This document shows positions 1 to 15,100 of a DNA stretch of 64,000 nt, piece by piece (within the stretch, counting starts at the first letter, position 1; the number at the start of each line of letters is the position of its first letter). This DNA comes from Prostheceraeus crozeri (Eukaryota; Platyhelminthes; Polycladida; Euryleptidae). The DNA lies in contig CAJQUW010015612.1 of assembly GCA_907163375.1 (NCBI GenBank), positions 124,101 to 188,100 on the forward strand, in the 5' to 3' direction. Made by a program: the position numbers and the translations under genes. Under the pieces are notes generated by a model. That model ran no database searches. It was not told where the DNA came from and was given only the letters and a program-made list of their open reading frames with translations.

Positions 1-191
1 GCGGCTAATATTCTTCGTTGCTGGGTTTCATTGGATAAAAGTGAAAGGCAATCGCAAGGAAATGGAGAAGGCTGGAGTTATCGCTATGGCTCCACATAGT
101 ACATATCTTGACATCATCGTGATGTTTGCTTGTAACTCATTCCCTATGCCAATCGCCCGATATGAATCCATACGACAACCCTTAGTCGGAC
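1..191 (+). CDS. LPCAT: LPCAT exon with HX4D catalytic motif (partial at window edge)
   Basis: The reading frame starts at base 2 and gives 63 codons plus one base. It opens with hydrophobic residues RLIFFVAGFHW, the end of the N-terminal membrane segment or the amphipathic start of the acyltransferase domain, then reaches AMAPHSTYLD. The His and Asp of HX4D are the catalytic pair of the PlsC/AGPAT fold. The donor is GTGAGT at 192, which splits a codon after its first base (phase 1); the next exon supplies GT and restores an Arg in the conserved GRLLR. The true 5' boundary of this exon is outside the window. Confidence 0.9.
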
Positions 192-3100
192 GTGAGTACT
201 CTATCAAACTCTAATTCTAATATCTACATTAGATTTTTAACTCTGAAGCAAAATCCAGCTATTAGCGATTCTTTCAAAATTTAGTACTTGACTTCATGCC
301 AACTACACCGTAGTTTGCCCAAGTATACATGTACAGGGCGTGCTTGTAAATGGGCCTTGAGTTTCCGACCCGCCCCAGTCCCGCTTTATCGGGAGCTGTC
401 AGGTCCAGGCCAGTCCCGCTCCGCCCATTTTGTGCCTTGGCCCGTTGTGAATATTGCTTCCATAAATTGAGATGCACTTTTAAGTCTTGCTTTCATTGTA
501 GATGTTTTCTATATGACTATGAAATGCTTTGCAATTGGCGAATTTCATGAATTTCTTGAGTTTGATTTTTGCCATGAGCTAAGAATAGCCAGATGAATTT
601 ATTTTTTGTTATAGATGGACAATCGATAGGCATAGTAAACTTTGAAGTAAAATTGGCTGGACTGGACCAATCTTAGATCACGACTGCGGCTGTTGATTTG
701 CGTGGTTCATTCAGAAGTTGCTGTGAAGTGTGTGTATGTCTCAATAGCACCAACATCACGTATTTTACATAAAATTGCATCCTCATATTCAAACCATGAT
801 GTATTGGTTGTATAAATTTTCAAATCCTCCCCGTCCTTGGCTCTTTTATGTTCGCAAATTTCAGACCCAAGCCTACCCCCGTGGGCTACCCGGCTCACTT
901 ACAAGTCTTCGTGAGACAATATTAGTGCCCCGATTTGATGGCCAGAAACTTGATGGCAAATAGTAATACCACAAAGAATACACCAACAGACAATTTAATT
1001 TTTATAGTTTCGATTATAATTTCAAAAATGATGAATTGTGCTGAAAAATAACACATTGTATCGTTAATTACGGGATTGTGTTGAAACTCTAAAAAAGTAG
1101 AAAAAATAATTGAAAAATTTTGAACTCAAAAGAAACTGATTCAAAACCTTGTTTTCATACATGGTCTTAACACTGCAACCAATTTTCAACGTTATACATA
1201 ATGAGGTTAAACATGGAATTAAACGATCTCCTTGTAAAGAGATCGAGTTTCGTGGAGACCTAAGCAGTGTAAAATGCAGTTTTGTGATCATTCTGAAGTC
1301 GACACTCACATGCATGTGTTCAAGCTGAGTCATGGCGAGATGTTTTTTATTTGTAAAGGTTATTTATTCTGACATTAGAGCTGCGTACTGGGAAAATAGC
1401 TTCAACAGTGAGCTGCTATTAGATCGTTGACTTTTCGTGCTTCAAGTGACCCATTGTTTCGTTCACATTAACTGTCAAATTGATTCGTCACTTCAAAATT
1501 GCTCTCCTTTACCAATTCAATTTACGCTTCGCCAATGGACATTTTCAAGATTATCCTGGAAAGTAGTCAATACATTCCTATGCCGAATCAACGTTTATTC
1601 TATCTTAATGCGTCAACGTTGCTACTTAGTCAACTTTCCTTGAAGCAAAAGTTGGATTCTAAACTGACATATTTTGGAAAATGGGAATCTGTTGTGACAG
1701 CGCTATGTGACAAGTAAAAGTGATATTGATACAAGTGTCTTAATTTGAATTGTAGAATTTTTGAATAAACGATGCAAAATAAGTTATTTTTCAATTTCTG
1801 CAGAGCTCTTGGGTTTTGCTGCATTCTTCCTACAAGTTCACTTGTGCGTCACTTAAAGTTTGCAAAATGATTTCAAAAACGTTTCTTTTATATTTTCTTT
1901 GGTTACTGATTATGAATAATAACATGCGAACTTAACGTCAAATCAATGTTTGAAAAACAATTTGCAGCCATCAAGTCACACAAGCTACATTCAAAATATG
2001 GGAAGGTGGGCTAGACTTGTGGCTGGGCTGTTGTATTCGACATTTCCGTCTAATGCTGAGAAAAGGAAGGTACAGAATAGAAATGAAAAAGGCGAAGAAT
2101 TGCTTTTCTGGGTGACACATTGTCTCACATAAGGAAATATCATTCACTGTGAAGGTGTTTCGGGGCCTCCACAATAATCGCATTTCAACTGACATTTGTC
2201 CAGGAATATTCAGTGACCGACCAGGATCGAGGTCCTGGGTTTTGACAATGTCTATCTTTGCAGCGATAAAAACATCATTAATTCCAGCTGCGCATTGGGT
2301 TTCTGATTTGACAACTTTCTATGTGAATGGAACAGTGAACAGGCACTGTTGGAGTGACGAAAATCCTTGCGTCAAGAAGCCTAAGATCAGATATCTGTTG
2401 CAGTGTGGGTCATTCCGTGATTCGTAGAAGAAAGCAAGAAGGCATGAGAAAGCAATCAGAGAAGTGGACATGCATGTAGATCGTTTCGTCGTGGGCGAAT
2501 ATAAGGCAGAAGAAAGCTAGAAGATCGAGATATATGGAAGAATTGGATTTCAGAGGAAAAGCGAAATAGAAGACTAATTGATAAAGTCATGAAATAGAGC
2601 TTTCGTGGACATAGAGGACATTGGTGTGACGATCTTTTGTAACTTCTGTAAATTTCATTCTTCCGTTCTATTAACACAATCTTTCAGGACATTGATATGT
2701 ACTATCTACACAGCTTTCTACCAGTTTGTAATTGTTAAAACTTTGCATAAGTTTAATTCATAAAAATCAATGCTTTGAGAATGGCTAACAGTACAATTGT
2801 AAAAAGCGCTTCAGGGGAAGAAAATGTTCTGATATCTGGTGAATGGGGAACCTCCATAATAATCAAGGCAATTTTAATCCACAACCACTTATCCCAAAAG
2901 TACTTTGTACAGCTTTGGTATTGAAGTGCACAATTAGAACCAATTTTGTGTTTGCCGCATGCTCGACTGTTTAACTCCAATGGCTACGATTTCTAATAAA
3001 CATTTTTGAGAAATGATTTTTGACACGTTGTGACCTTGTCAAAAAGTACTGTAAATTGAACTCGGAATCTGCTTCAATCGCGCGGGGCTTGTGATGCGAC

Positions 3101-6100
3101 ATTGAGTGCAATGTATATGTACAGTGATATTAAATGAATCTGTAACACAATATTATAAGGTATGACTATGAAACTTCATAATTTTTTGCATGTTGCATTA
3201 CAAGTATAGTACAGCACAATTTATACATTCTACAGTTTAGTCTTAGTCTTTAGGACTTATCTGTCTAACGACAGAATTATCAGATAATAAACTTTTTGAA
3301 AATTAAAGAAAGCTCAGGTTATGCTTGTATGCTCAGTGCTTACTAAAGATCGTGTTGATGAGCATTATTCATTCATAAAGAAGCAGTTCATCTAGAATGA
3401 GTGATTGGTTTATTACAAAGTGTCTCTGATTTCTATAATTATCATATTTTTTAATTAAAAAACTAGCTGCAATAAAGCGGGTGCTGAGAAATTCAACTGG
3501 TTTTAATCATGTTTGGATACATCTTTTAGTACAGTATTGCAATTACAGTCACAAAATCGAAGTTATGAATTTAGTTTGAATGGAATACCTCGGATGGTAG
3601 GAAAATTCAGTTGATAATGAACCGTATATCGGTGCAAAAGTGCAGAAAGTACAAGCTTCCACTCTGTCCACCATGTTACCGCAGCTCTCATTATAGATTA
3701 CTAACTTGACTTGGTGAGAGTTGTCATTGTATGAAGGCTGTTCCTCTTTAATTTGCTAGTATGGCCTTGTGTCCCGCGGTTGGCTAAAGTTAAGAAATAA
3801 TCTCCACTGGCCTTCAATTTGTGAGCATCACTGACTATTCAGCTTAAATATCAATTTATATGAAACTTTTATTTCCAATGCATTCAAATGATGAACTTCA
3901 CTTTGCATGATTTAAGAAGAGTAGACAAATGACTTTGACAATGAATTTTTTCGTTACTTTATCTTAAGGTCTGCTGCGCATAACTCAGCCGATTTGTGTA
4001 AAGCGGGAGGATCCAGAATCTCGTCACAAGACTGTCTCTGAAATCAAACGAAGAGCTCGTGGAAGAGAGGAAGGTTGGCCTCAGGTTTGTCTATTCCCTG
4101 AAGGCACGACTACCAATCGAACTTGCCTGATCAATTTCAAAGTTGGAGCATTCTTACCCGGAGTTCCTGTTCAACCAGTCCTTTTGCGATGGCCTAATCG
4201 AGTTGTAAGTGTGATTAACTGACATGGTGATTGCATGGAATCTTTTAATTGATAACAGCAGCTAAACAAGATTTCTCAAAGCAAATATTTTGATTTTACA
4301 AGTAATAATTGCTGCACCATTTATGTCTCTTACGAGTGTGCGAGCATAGCTGCCAAATGCATGATATTTCAGATGTGAACGATGAGGGTGATAGACAACC
4401 TTGTAAAACTGATAACAGGGATATCGATGTCGAAATACGAGACGTTAGTTATTAATATTTGATGTGCTGTAATAAATATCTCTATGGAAGGGGTACGATG
4501 CCTGTGGCATGATGTTTCATTTCATCACGATTGATCAGAAGTTTCTCGCTGTAGATTTTCCGGTGTTTACTTTCGGAGTAGACCGTTAGTAAAAGCATAG
4601 ATGATTTGATCAAGGATTTGGGAATTAGATTAGTTAGAAGTATTATATTATTGACTCAAAAGATGCTTCAAAAGTAATGTAACATTGGGTTGTGGTCGAT
4701 CGCCACTTGCAGGCATGCGGGATTGACTTGTAGACCATCTGTAGACCATTTGTAGACTTGCAGCCATCTGTAGTCATTTGAAAATTCTTTAGTGCAGTTC
4801 TTAATTAGTTTTGGTAATCTATCCGTTGATGCAATCTGAGAGATCACAGGCAAAAAATTGGAAAACACTCACACAAGTTTAGTTTTTGATTCGACTATAG
4901 GGATTACACCTGAATAAGATCCTGTATCCGGACGGATTTCGGTTTTCTAGTATTGATGTGGACCATTTCACTTCGTTGTCATTCATAAAGGAAAGCATTA
5001 TGATATTTTGAATAGTATGAAGTCAGGTATTCATGGTAAAGATTAATATTTAATGTGCTGCATGACCATGCTACAATTAACTATGGGTATAATTATCATC
5101 ATTATCAGAAAACTAAAAGTTGTTCTGTTCCACATGATGTAATATGATTGACTGAATTATTTCATTAAAGCAGTAGATTTGTCATTATGTTATTGATCGA
5201 CTGTTGAAAGTGTTCTTTTTCTCGATAAGTTATTCACTGAAAAATTGAGGATCACACATCCCAGCATAGATTGTTAAGTCACTTTCGCCTTTAGATAAAA
5301 CATGCTCGTCAAAATTTGACGGAGCTCAAGTTATCTTTCACAAAATCTTTGAAAGTTAAGCGCGCAAGTACTGAGATTCAAATATGCCCAATAAATATAT
5401 AATATCACAGTAGAACCTTACTAAGCTTGCTATTATTAGGCTTAATAATTTGTTATTGCGCAAGTGTGGGCATCTTCTGCACGTGCATTTTCTGTTAAAT
5501 ACGTAGCATGGAAACACTCGTTATTCTGTGATCACTCGTTACAGCACAACCTTGCGTTAAAGTCAATGTCACTTACTTATGGCAGAAAATCTATCTCATC
5601 CAAAAATAGCATTGTGCTGTGAAAGTGGGGAACTGCAGAGAGACATAATAACACAAAAACAGGGAGATAAAAGGAGGGTTCTTGATTAGAATTTTTCTCC
5701 TGTGAAATTTAATGATAATAAAATAATTCGTCTTGTGCTCTCTAGATTTAGGATCCGAGTGGATCCTGTGCGTTTACTTGCATGCATGCCCAGATCCTAG
5801 GATCCTGGACACTGGTATTGATCCGAGCTCCTTAAAAAAGTTCAGGTATTTTCTCAAGTGCAGTAGAAGTGAAAACAACTGTTGACAACCATTGTTAGAC
5901 TCTGGTCAAGACGATTGTTATTGAACCTCGTCAAGGCATTGCTCAACATTAGCATAATTTCTTCTGTCAATGAAGTGAAGTCAAAGGTGTGTTGAACTTT
6001 CTCCAACGAATTTTCCTTTTCTTTTCAGGATTGGGTTACATGGACGTGGCAAGGTCACAGCGCGTAAGTTTGTGCAATCTTTAAATTATTCATTGCTTTG

Positions 6101-9100
6101 CTATGTGTCCTCTGTCATAACTGATCATTGTATCCTTCAACGTGCGCTACAGAGAAATTGACGTCGTGGTTTTATTACTTCCCTTCATCCGTTTACACTT
6201 CAATTCCTTGCCTAGAATTTGAAATCCATTATATGCAACCTCTACCTGGCATTTTCACGACCTCCACTGTTTGCTTTAAAAAGTGCTAGATTGAAATATG
6301 ATGGCTCAAACAATAATGTTCTCACAGTCATTCCTTTCTGTATTCAGTATCACATGTAAGACAGTTATAAAGGACATCATTGTCACAGGTTCTTGTTCCT
6401 TGCCACAACACGCTATAATTCGAGGGAAGCAATGCGAATAAATGAATATAAGAGCGGATGACTTTAGAAATGAATTGACCTCACGAAATTTTGTCTTCCC
6501 AGCGTCAATATAAAACATCAAAAAGCTGATTTACATAACTTACGATCAAATCTGTGATGCTTTCTGACAAAATGATGAATTTTTACTTTATGTGATTGAC
6601 AGCGCGACATTTTCAGCAGATTGACAATGATTGTGGTATGAGACTCATCATCTTACTCACATGCTTTCTTATTGAAAAATTACGATTTGTAATTTCAGTG
6701 ATTATTATGTATCTATTGACCTCTGGCCGGTAAACACAATAGCGGATGCAAGTATCATTTGAAACATGAGAATGCAAGCTCTCGAATGATGTGTGATACG
6801 TCGTTGCCCGACGACTTGATTGGAAGGTATTAGAATCGATTGAATTTCAACATGATTTAGCAATACTTTTTTTGTGTATCAACTCTTTAGAAACTATAAC
6901 ACTATAGATAACTAAAGAAGTATAACTCGTATTATACATAACTATTCCTGCGTAGCATCGTCCAACAAAAGAGTACTTGCAATAAGAACATAGACATTGA
7001 ATAAAACTAATATATAATAAATTATTTATATATATATATATATATTTAAACACTGAGTTGTAAATGTTCACGTACAGCATTTTCATATTGAAACCATAAG
7101 TATGACGCGTAGATATGGAAACTATAACGCGCACCTTGACATCAGAAGAAGCTTCATCTCTCAACGGCTGGTGGTTCATTATTTTAACATTATTCAATTA
7201 TCAAGTATCTAAATTTATTGATATTATTAAATTTTTTAATATTTAAATTTATGTTCAATTTTGACATCCAATTTCTTGCATTTTATAATCAAGGATGTCG
7301 TCTCAAATGATTCATTATTAATTATAAGCAAGCTCATTTGTATTGTGTTCGAATGAACTTCGCTTTTAAGAGTAGTGTCAGTTAATATTTTGCCAATTTT
7401 GAGAAAACGTGCAAAGTCTATCATGAGGATAATTTATTTGCAATTTGTTTTTTAACTGAAGACAATAATTAACTAAATTATCTCATTTGATTCTATTGAT
7501 CTTCATTAATTTTATGACCCGTGCAAATTGCATTTGAAATTAAACTTAGTTCAATTTGAACTTTTAATTCAGAGCACTTGAACCTCGGTAAGAGACATTA
7601 TAATCGGAAATATATTGTGTAACACATTGTGAAACGAAATGCCTGTTCTTGACCCTGATAAGAATCCTTATTCTTTCATCAGTGAGGGTGCCTCGCAGGA
7701 TTTACAACAAGGTATTTTGGTGAACAATGACGTGAACAGCATAGCGGCGTAGAATTCTAGATTGCAGAACCGAATCAGTTTAATATGAGTAATTGAATCA
7801 TCTCGATTTATGAATTGGAGAGAATTGCCAATACGATTGTGCGGATACTAATGCGAATAATCAGAAAATTGTTACAAAAAATCATACTCCGATTATCTGA
7901 GCCCATCCATTGACCCCATGTCTTTTGATTTTCACATTGCTAATCAGCGTATCAATATACCTTTCGGATGAGTATGGACATTTGAGGTAATTAAATCTAC
8001 ATCAATAGGGTGTATGGCATCAGCTGAAATGTCGAAATTGGGGATACATGAACCGCAGAAAATCGTCACAACTCAATTCGAGAAAGTAATCAGATGACAT
8101 GATCCGAATTTGTTGCCTATATTATAGTATATTTAGTATCTGGATGATCGTATCAGTGTCTGATTGACTCTTCGATAATTGATTCTGTGATGAAGCTACC
8201 CTTATGGATTCACTTATGATTTCAATATTGCTTTGAATTGAGCAATAAATGAATTCATCACACGCATCCTGCCGACTTCCAATGACACTTTCAGGATTCG
8301 TCCACTGGATCGAAAGATCGGTGGGCCAAGCATTTATCAACAGTGCCACGCAGACGATTGATATTTCGCAATATTGCTTTGAATTCCACGGAGGCTCATC
8401 CAATCAATATTCATAGTCGATTGTTGCATAGTGCTAAGTATATACAAAATGTTATCAGTCCTCCAAATTACACTATTTGTCTTTACTATGTCTTTAGTCT
8501 TGGTCGCATTTCTGACTGCTCCACTCTACACTGCATCACCTGAGGAGTTGATCCAGCTCATGATTGAAGCTATTTGACACATTTTTATCAAATGTGGACA
8601 CACACACCCATGTACAAGAATGTAAAATTTTGTTTATTTAAGAACGTGTCGTTTGCTAAACTAGCTTCCCTTGCTATCAGTTTGGGACTTTTGACTGACA
8701 TTTGTACTTGAGTGAACGTGAGCTCCAGTGGCAGATTTGTCACGCTTGAATATTCACTACATGCAGTTGAGTTTAAAAGGTTGAGCTTTTCTGCGATTAA
8801 TCGTGTCTTGACATCATGTAAGCAAATGAACCTTTTGATAAAGTTCTTTGCGAACTCTCTGCAAGAACAGTGCAACTATATAGGTGCAACTTCTAAAGGA
8901 AATGTGCAACTAAATACTTTATCATTATATGACATTGTAATTCATCGATAATGAAGCTTCAATAGTTTCCTCTTTAAAGAAGATTTATACTGTTAACACA
9001 CCACAATGTGTTAGGAGGACTTATGTCACCTAATTGTCATCCATTGATTAACATTAACATCTTCAGAAACATAAGCCATTAAAAATTCAATTATTTAGTG

Positions 9101-12100
9101 AAGTAGTAACTGCAGTGAACAACGATAAAATGAACAATATTGATGAACAATCGAACAGATCAACATTTTTTGACAGAATAGTGATACCCACCTTCCTGAT
9201 GCGAGATCTTTCACCCTGTATTACCTGTCAGGCAACTTAAGGCAACTGTGTTTAAGTTAAATGACATAATATTAATGCTGAGGCAAAGTGCAAATTTAAT
9301 TTAAGAGGTCGGTTTTCACTAGTATGACGGAACTTTGCGTATTACTTTACGTTATCGCAACCATCATAGTGATGATTTGCTTGCGACTTCAGCTGGAAGC
9401 CTTGCAGTGAGTTGTGTCTTCTACTTAAATAGCCTATTGTTGCAAGTCGTCAGCTGATTACAATAGCTTTATGAGGAAAGTGCGTGATTCAGATGGTGTG
9501 ATGTCATACTATAACCTTCAGCCAAGAAATGTTGAGATCCTTTATGTTGTAAATGGTTGTTATATCCGTAGGTGTTTGAATATAATAATCAATGAGCATA
9601 AATTCTGCAGGTATGACTTGATAAAATCATGAAATAAGAATAGTTAACCATGTGCAGCAAGATACTGATGATGATCAAGGTCCCTGCCAATTCCTGATAT
9701 CTGATTTAATTAATACTATTCGGGTGATCAAAGTTTCCCTTCTCCAATTCAAACATTCTTAATAAAAGCGCAAATTTGTTTAAAAATATCAAATCTTTTT
9801 CGTCATCTACGCTCGTGCCATCAAAATTCCACTTGCAATTATTATCTGACTTCGCAATTTTGGCAATTGACAGATAACCATGAAGACGTCAGAGAAATTT
9901 ATCAGAAGCGATGATTGCGGACAATATAACGATACTTGAACATGATGAGAGAATTGATGAAAAAATCAACTGTTTTTAGCGTATGGAGTTCAGGAAATCA
10001 CATATCTGGTAACACTATCCTAGAATTAGGACGGATACTCCTTCACTTTGTCATAGAGTTCGCACTCTGCTTGCGTCAACCTTTGAACATTCAGTGGTGC
10101 CGCTTTGATAACATAGGAAATAATATGTATATAATTCATGATAATTGCTTTGAAAGGTTCACTCTTGTTACTTTAATGACTGTCTCGACGGCATAAGGCA
10201 TGCGAATCGAATCACCACGAATAAAGTTTAGCCTCAATTTGTCTACCTTTTTGACTAGTTCTTAAGAACTAGTGAGTTAAAGAACCTAGGAAACCTGATA
10301 GACTGGCATGAATAATCATAACGATCTTGACAACAAAGGTCTGTCTTAGTTTATTAAATATCTAAGTAGAATGACAGCCATAAAGTCAATGACAGACACC
10401 AATACCCTTGATTCCCCACAGCACTCGCCTGACCTAGGAATCAGGCCGCAAAATGAATGCTGGTAGCATTCATTGAATAAAAGTATGACAATGAGCTGTC
10501 AATATCACATGGAGCTGACTTCTGCCTTCACTCGCATTCCTTTTTTATTGTCTTCGTGGCCTAGTGACGAAGGTGCAAGCTCGTTTCCCCCGCAGACTTT
10601 TGTGATAGTGCCTTACCATCTTTCTTTAGAAGTGACGTTATTAGCATATCAAAGTACTTCCCGATTAATCGTTAACTGCAGGGTACGCCTTAGCCCGAAA
10701 TGAATTTCGAATTAACCAAGCAATGTTTTTCGATAATACATGCATGTAGTTCGAATATCTATTTTCCTAATCTTCGTCTCCTATCAATGATCCTTTCTTG
10801 CCGATGGAATGTTTCATCGGTGATTGATTGAATTTAATGTGATATTAATGCATTCTTATGGTTGAGAGCTGTTATATCACATTTCACCAACCGATGTTAC
10901 TACGGCACACTGGTTCAAGAAGTCAAACGTTTATTCATGCTGCACGTTCTACTACTAAGCATCAAATTACGAATCACACAACTCTGTGTTGCGTCCAGAT
11001 ATCAAATTTATCAAAGATTGAATCGATCAGTTCCCTATCTGGTTTTGATTGATTGATAAGATTGCTCTCGACAGGATCACAGTAAACTAATCAGAAATAC
11101 TTAACAAGCTGGATCTATTCCGACTGACTAACGAACTCGCAGTGAGAAACTTCTTACATAGTTGACCAATCTAGGGAAGATCATTTTGAATAAAGCACAA
11201 CATTTTGGGTGGAACTCCCCACTTCTTGATATTTAGTCCGATCTTAACTTTTTTTGAAGTTGGCAGGATTTCGGCGTCTAAAGAAGGCACTACTAGACGC
11301 CGCTGGCCTGTCAACGTTTCAAAAACCTTACTTTATAAAATCGGCCATGACACGGAGAGTTTCAGTTTCATCTTGGCTGTTGTACTTTGCAAACTTCTAA
11401 GCTAGATGAAAATCAGGTCTCATCAATCCTTAGATGTAAGAAAATTTAGGTGAGATTATGAGATATGTCGAGATAGAAACATGTCGTCAATTATGACTCA
11501 ATTCATAACAATGCACTGATTTGTTACAACGAATTATAGTTATTCATGTCAAGCTTTGCTGTAGCCGATTGTTAAATTAGAAGTCTTTTGGAGAAAATTG
11601 CCCCATTCGCACATGCTACTGCAGAAGTGCAATGTAGATTTTAGAATATATAATACAAATATATATTATGTTATCAGTGAATATAATGGCCTCAGTGAAT
11701 ATGATGGCCTCAGTGAATATTGTATGTCTTGACAGAATATTAAGACACGAAAATTTGTTCCCTTGCAAAAGTCAGTCACAAAAATCAGTTTTCTAGCCAT
11801 CATATTCACTGAGGTATTTGACAAGAACTGGTGACACCTTTATCATGACTCATCTCTAGATTTGTAACAGAAGCGCACTCACTAACATTGATATCGCGAA
11901 CAATAATTACTGCATGTCATAAATCAATTAGTATATAATCTGAAAATTAATGCGTGATATCTACTGCAGCGTAGTAAATACAATGGAAATATAGCTTTTC
12001 AGCTCAAATCAAAAGTATATTTCTTCGATCAAGAGCTTTATTACTCTATATAATGTAAGGTGCCACTCCTTAAAAATGAATTCTTTCCTTTACACATCCT

Positions 12101-15100
12101 TATAATTATAATCAAACAACGATTGTTATTTCCATATGAGACTTGCAGTAAAACCTCAGTGCATCTTAATGAACTGTACAGGAAACCCACTGTTAAACGC
12201 TATTTATGTGAACTTAGGTGACCGATCACCGCATGCGTGAGACTTTGTCGCGAGATTTCATTATCTTATATGCAATATTGGAAATGAAGTAGTTGCAAAT
12301 GCGCACTTGGTGATGCATCCAATGTTCATTTCAATTGTGACTGTGAGTTACTGTGGCAATTTATTTGTGAAATTTCCTATAAAATTTTAATGATCTCTGA
12401 GACATGAACTAGACAACAGACAACTGACTACTTGAGGCATTTTCCTTCTGTTATAAATAGGGCGACCAAAATTTGACCAAAACTGACTTAAAATGTGAGT
12501 AAGTTTGACTATTTTTTGACCTAACGAAAACTGAACAGCTGCAAATTAAAGATATTTCATTTTTTCGTAATGCGCCAAATTACAATGTAGAGCAATGTTC
12601 TTACGATTATTTTCCACTTTGAATTTGCAGTCCTTGTTTGGTCATCATCTTTCTCCACATTGAAAAGTCACGCGGAGATGTGCAAGACCATACACAGTTC
12701 CCACACATTGTGGGAGAAATATATTTTCTTAACTGGATCACAGTGATGCTGCTCTTTTTCAAGCGCTTACCCAAGTGTCGTTTCACTTGGGATGTATCAA
12801 AACCAAGCTGGAGTGTCATTGCCTGGCCGAGTGTGACACATGTTTTCCGTGGGAGGGGGGAGTCCTGGAACCTCCTAGACTTTTTTGATATTGCTCCATA
12901 ATTATAAAAGGAACGATGATAATTGTTTGTGACTTTTGGTCTCTCCGTATTAATGTTATGCAAACCAATTTTTTTTCAAATTCGGCACATGGGAATATCT
13001 AAAATTTGACCTTGTAAAAAAGTTCTTTTTGTGAAATTGAGGACTTTTGTCAATTTCTCACAAAGTTATGCATCTTAATCAATTCAAGTCACAACAATCA
13101 CTTATAGATCTTTGACTAAGTGCAAATTAAATTCCAATCAACATGTTCTCTCATCCACGAATGAGTGATGATAATATTATCATAATATTATTGATATACA
13201 TGATAATTATCATATGATTATTATATGAATAATAGCGATTTACCGCAGATACTACTCATAGTGGCTGTATAAGTAATATGCTCAGCTTTGAGCTACTAAT
13301 AGTCACAACGTGGACACATTGTCATGCATCACAATAGATTTTATTGATTCATTATTATGGAGTTACAATATTTCTTCACAAAATATAACTAAGATTGTAG
13401 AAGGAAATTTACACGTATTTTCAAAAGTCTCCATTTATATTGTATTCAGCGACACTTAACTATCCCATTGCGATCAAGCATCAGAGATGTAACCGGTCCG
13501 GAATATTCCAGACCGGACCGGCGTCCGGCAGTGGACCGACGACCGGCATTGGACCGGCGACCGGATCTTTCGATGAATATATAGAGTTAAACATTGTTGC
13601 CTATAATTTGATACCGCATAAGATTACAAGCGAATAAGCCTATCGTGAGGTCAGTTATGGAGGCTGTAGGCCGAAACCTGATGTGCGAGCCTACTAGGCT
13701 ATTGGCTCATAGAGTAGACTAAGCATAAGATTGATGTATAGCTGTAGGTAAGCATTAATATAATGTACAGGCCTACGATGCACTATATTTAGGCCTTTAT
13801 ATATAGGCCCATCTTGTACCAGATAGGTCCTTTATAGTAGGCTAGACCTGCCTGTTATATGCTTAGCAGGCCCTAGCTACATGTTAGAATGTTACAACTC
13901 CTAGCCTAGGCTAGGAACACTTAATTTGATTTTGTCTAGAGCTAGGTTTATGCAGCAGTTTCGACAAATGCGAAGGCAACCCACTCGGCGAGCACAGCAT
14001 GGCAGCATAAGTGACTAAATGAAAATCAGTTCATAAGGAGTAGGACAAAAATTTCAAGATCGCCAATCACAGGCTGTCTATTGTTTTAGCGTTTGTCGTT
14101 GACCTTGCCGGTAGCCTTCCTAGCACCGAGAAACAGCCACTGTTACCTGAGAAGATCGCGCGCCTTGCTGGTGAAAGCACGTGATCAAGTCATCAAGCAT
14201 CGAACGGGAAAGTGCGTACCGGATAGATATCAGAATTGCCTGCACAGAAGTTTTCACGCCTAGAGGAGAGCGCATACCGTATGTAAATGTGCCTTGAAAA
14301 CGGCTGCTAAAATTAACAATTTACTGATTGACATGATGGATTCAACATGAAGGACACTTCCTCACATCATGCCGGATGAAATTGTGCCGATGTGACCGTC
14401 TCTGCCGGTATTGGCCGGTCTGATTTTTCAGACCGGACCGGACCGGCGACCGGTTACATCTCTGTCAAGCATACTCCCAATGCTGTTGTAAGACGCTTTC
14501 TTGAGATAACTGATCCAAACGTATCGTTCGGAACAATTGAGTCCCAGGAACATCAAAATCAGACCCCCGGGTTTTCGTAGCTCAATATAGCTCGGGTAAA
14601 ACGGGGTTAAGTAGGCTCCCGTCTAACTCAATTTGTTGAGGAGTTCGCCGAACATCCATAAGAGCCCTTTATACGTCTGAGTTTCAGCGTTCTGACATTG
14701 ACCTCCTGCGATTGATCGAAAGTCTAGGGAGCTGTCTGTTTTGGCTTCTTCATGATCAACCCATCCACATCAAGCTGCCCACCATTCTCACCTGTGGAAA
14801 ATGCGCATTTTCTATCGCTCAGCAATCAACGCCATAATGCGACTGAAAAAGATGTCACCCAAAAAAGTGTCACCCGAACTGAGATTTGAAAATCGCAAAG
14901 AAGTGCTTCAGAAATTCAAAAGAAAATCCAGCGTTACTAAAAATGGTGGAACTTGACTGCATTTTGACACATTATTTACTTTTGACTTTATTGATACAAA
15001 ATATGTTTTTTTATTTTTTTTTGACTTTCGGTCGCTCGAGTTATACGCATTTCTCGAAATGTGACTATTCTACAATATTTGCGTGACAGGTATATTGATG

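Noticed and set aside
12607..12963. Overlapping open frames of 118 (-) and 87 (+) codons
   Set aside because: No recognisable motif on either strand and no flanking repeat or splice context. A decayed transposon gene is possible but unsupported.
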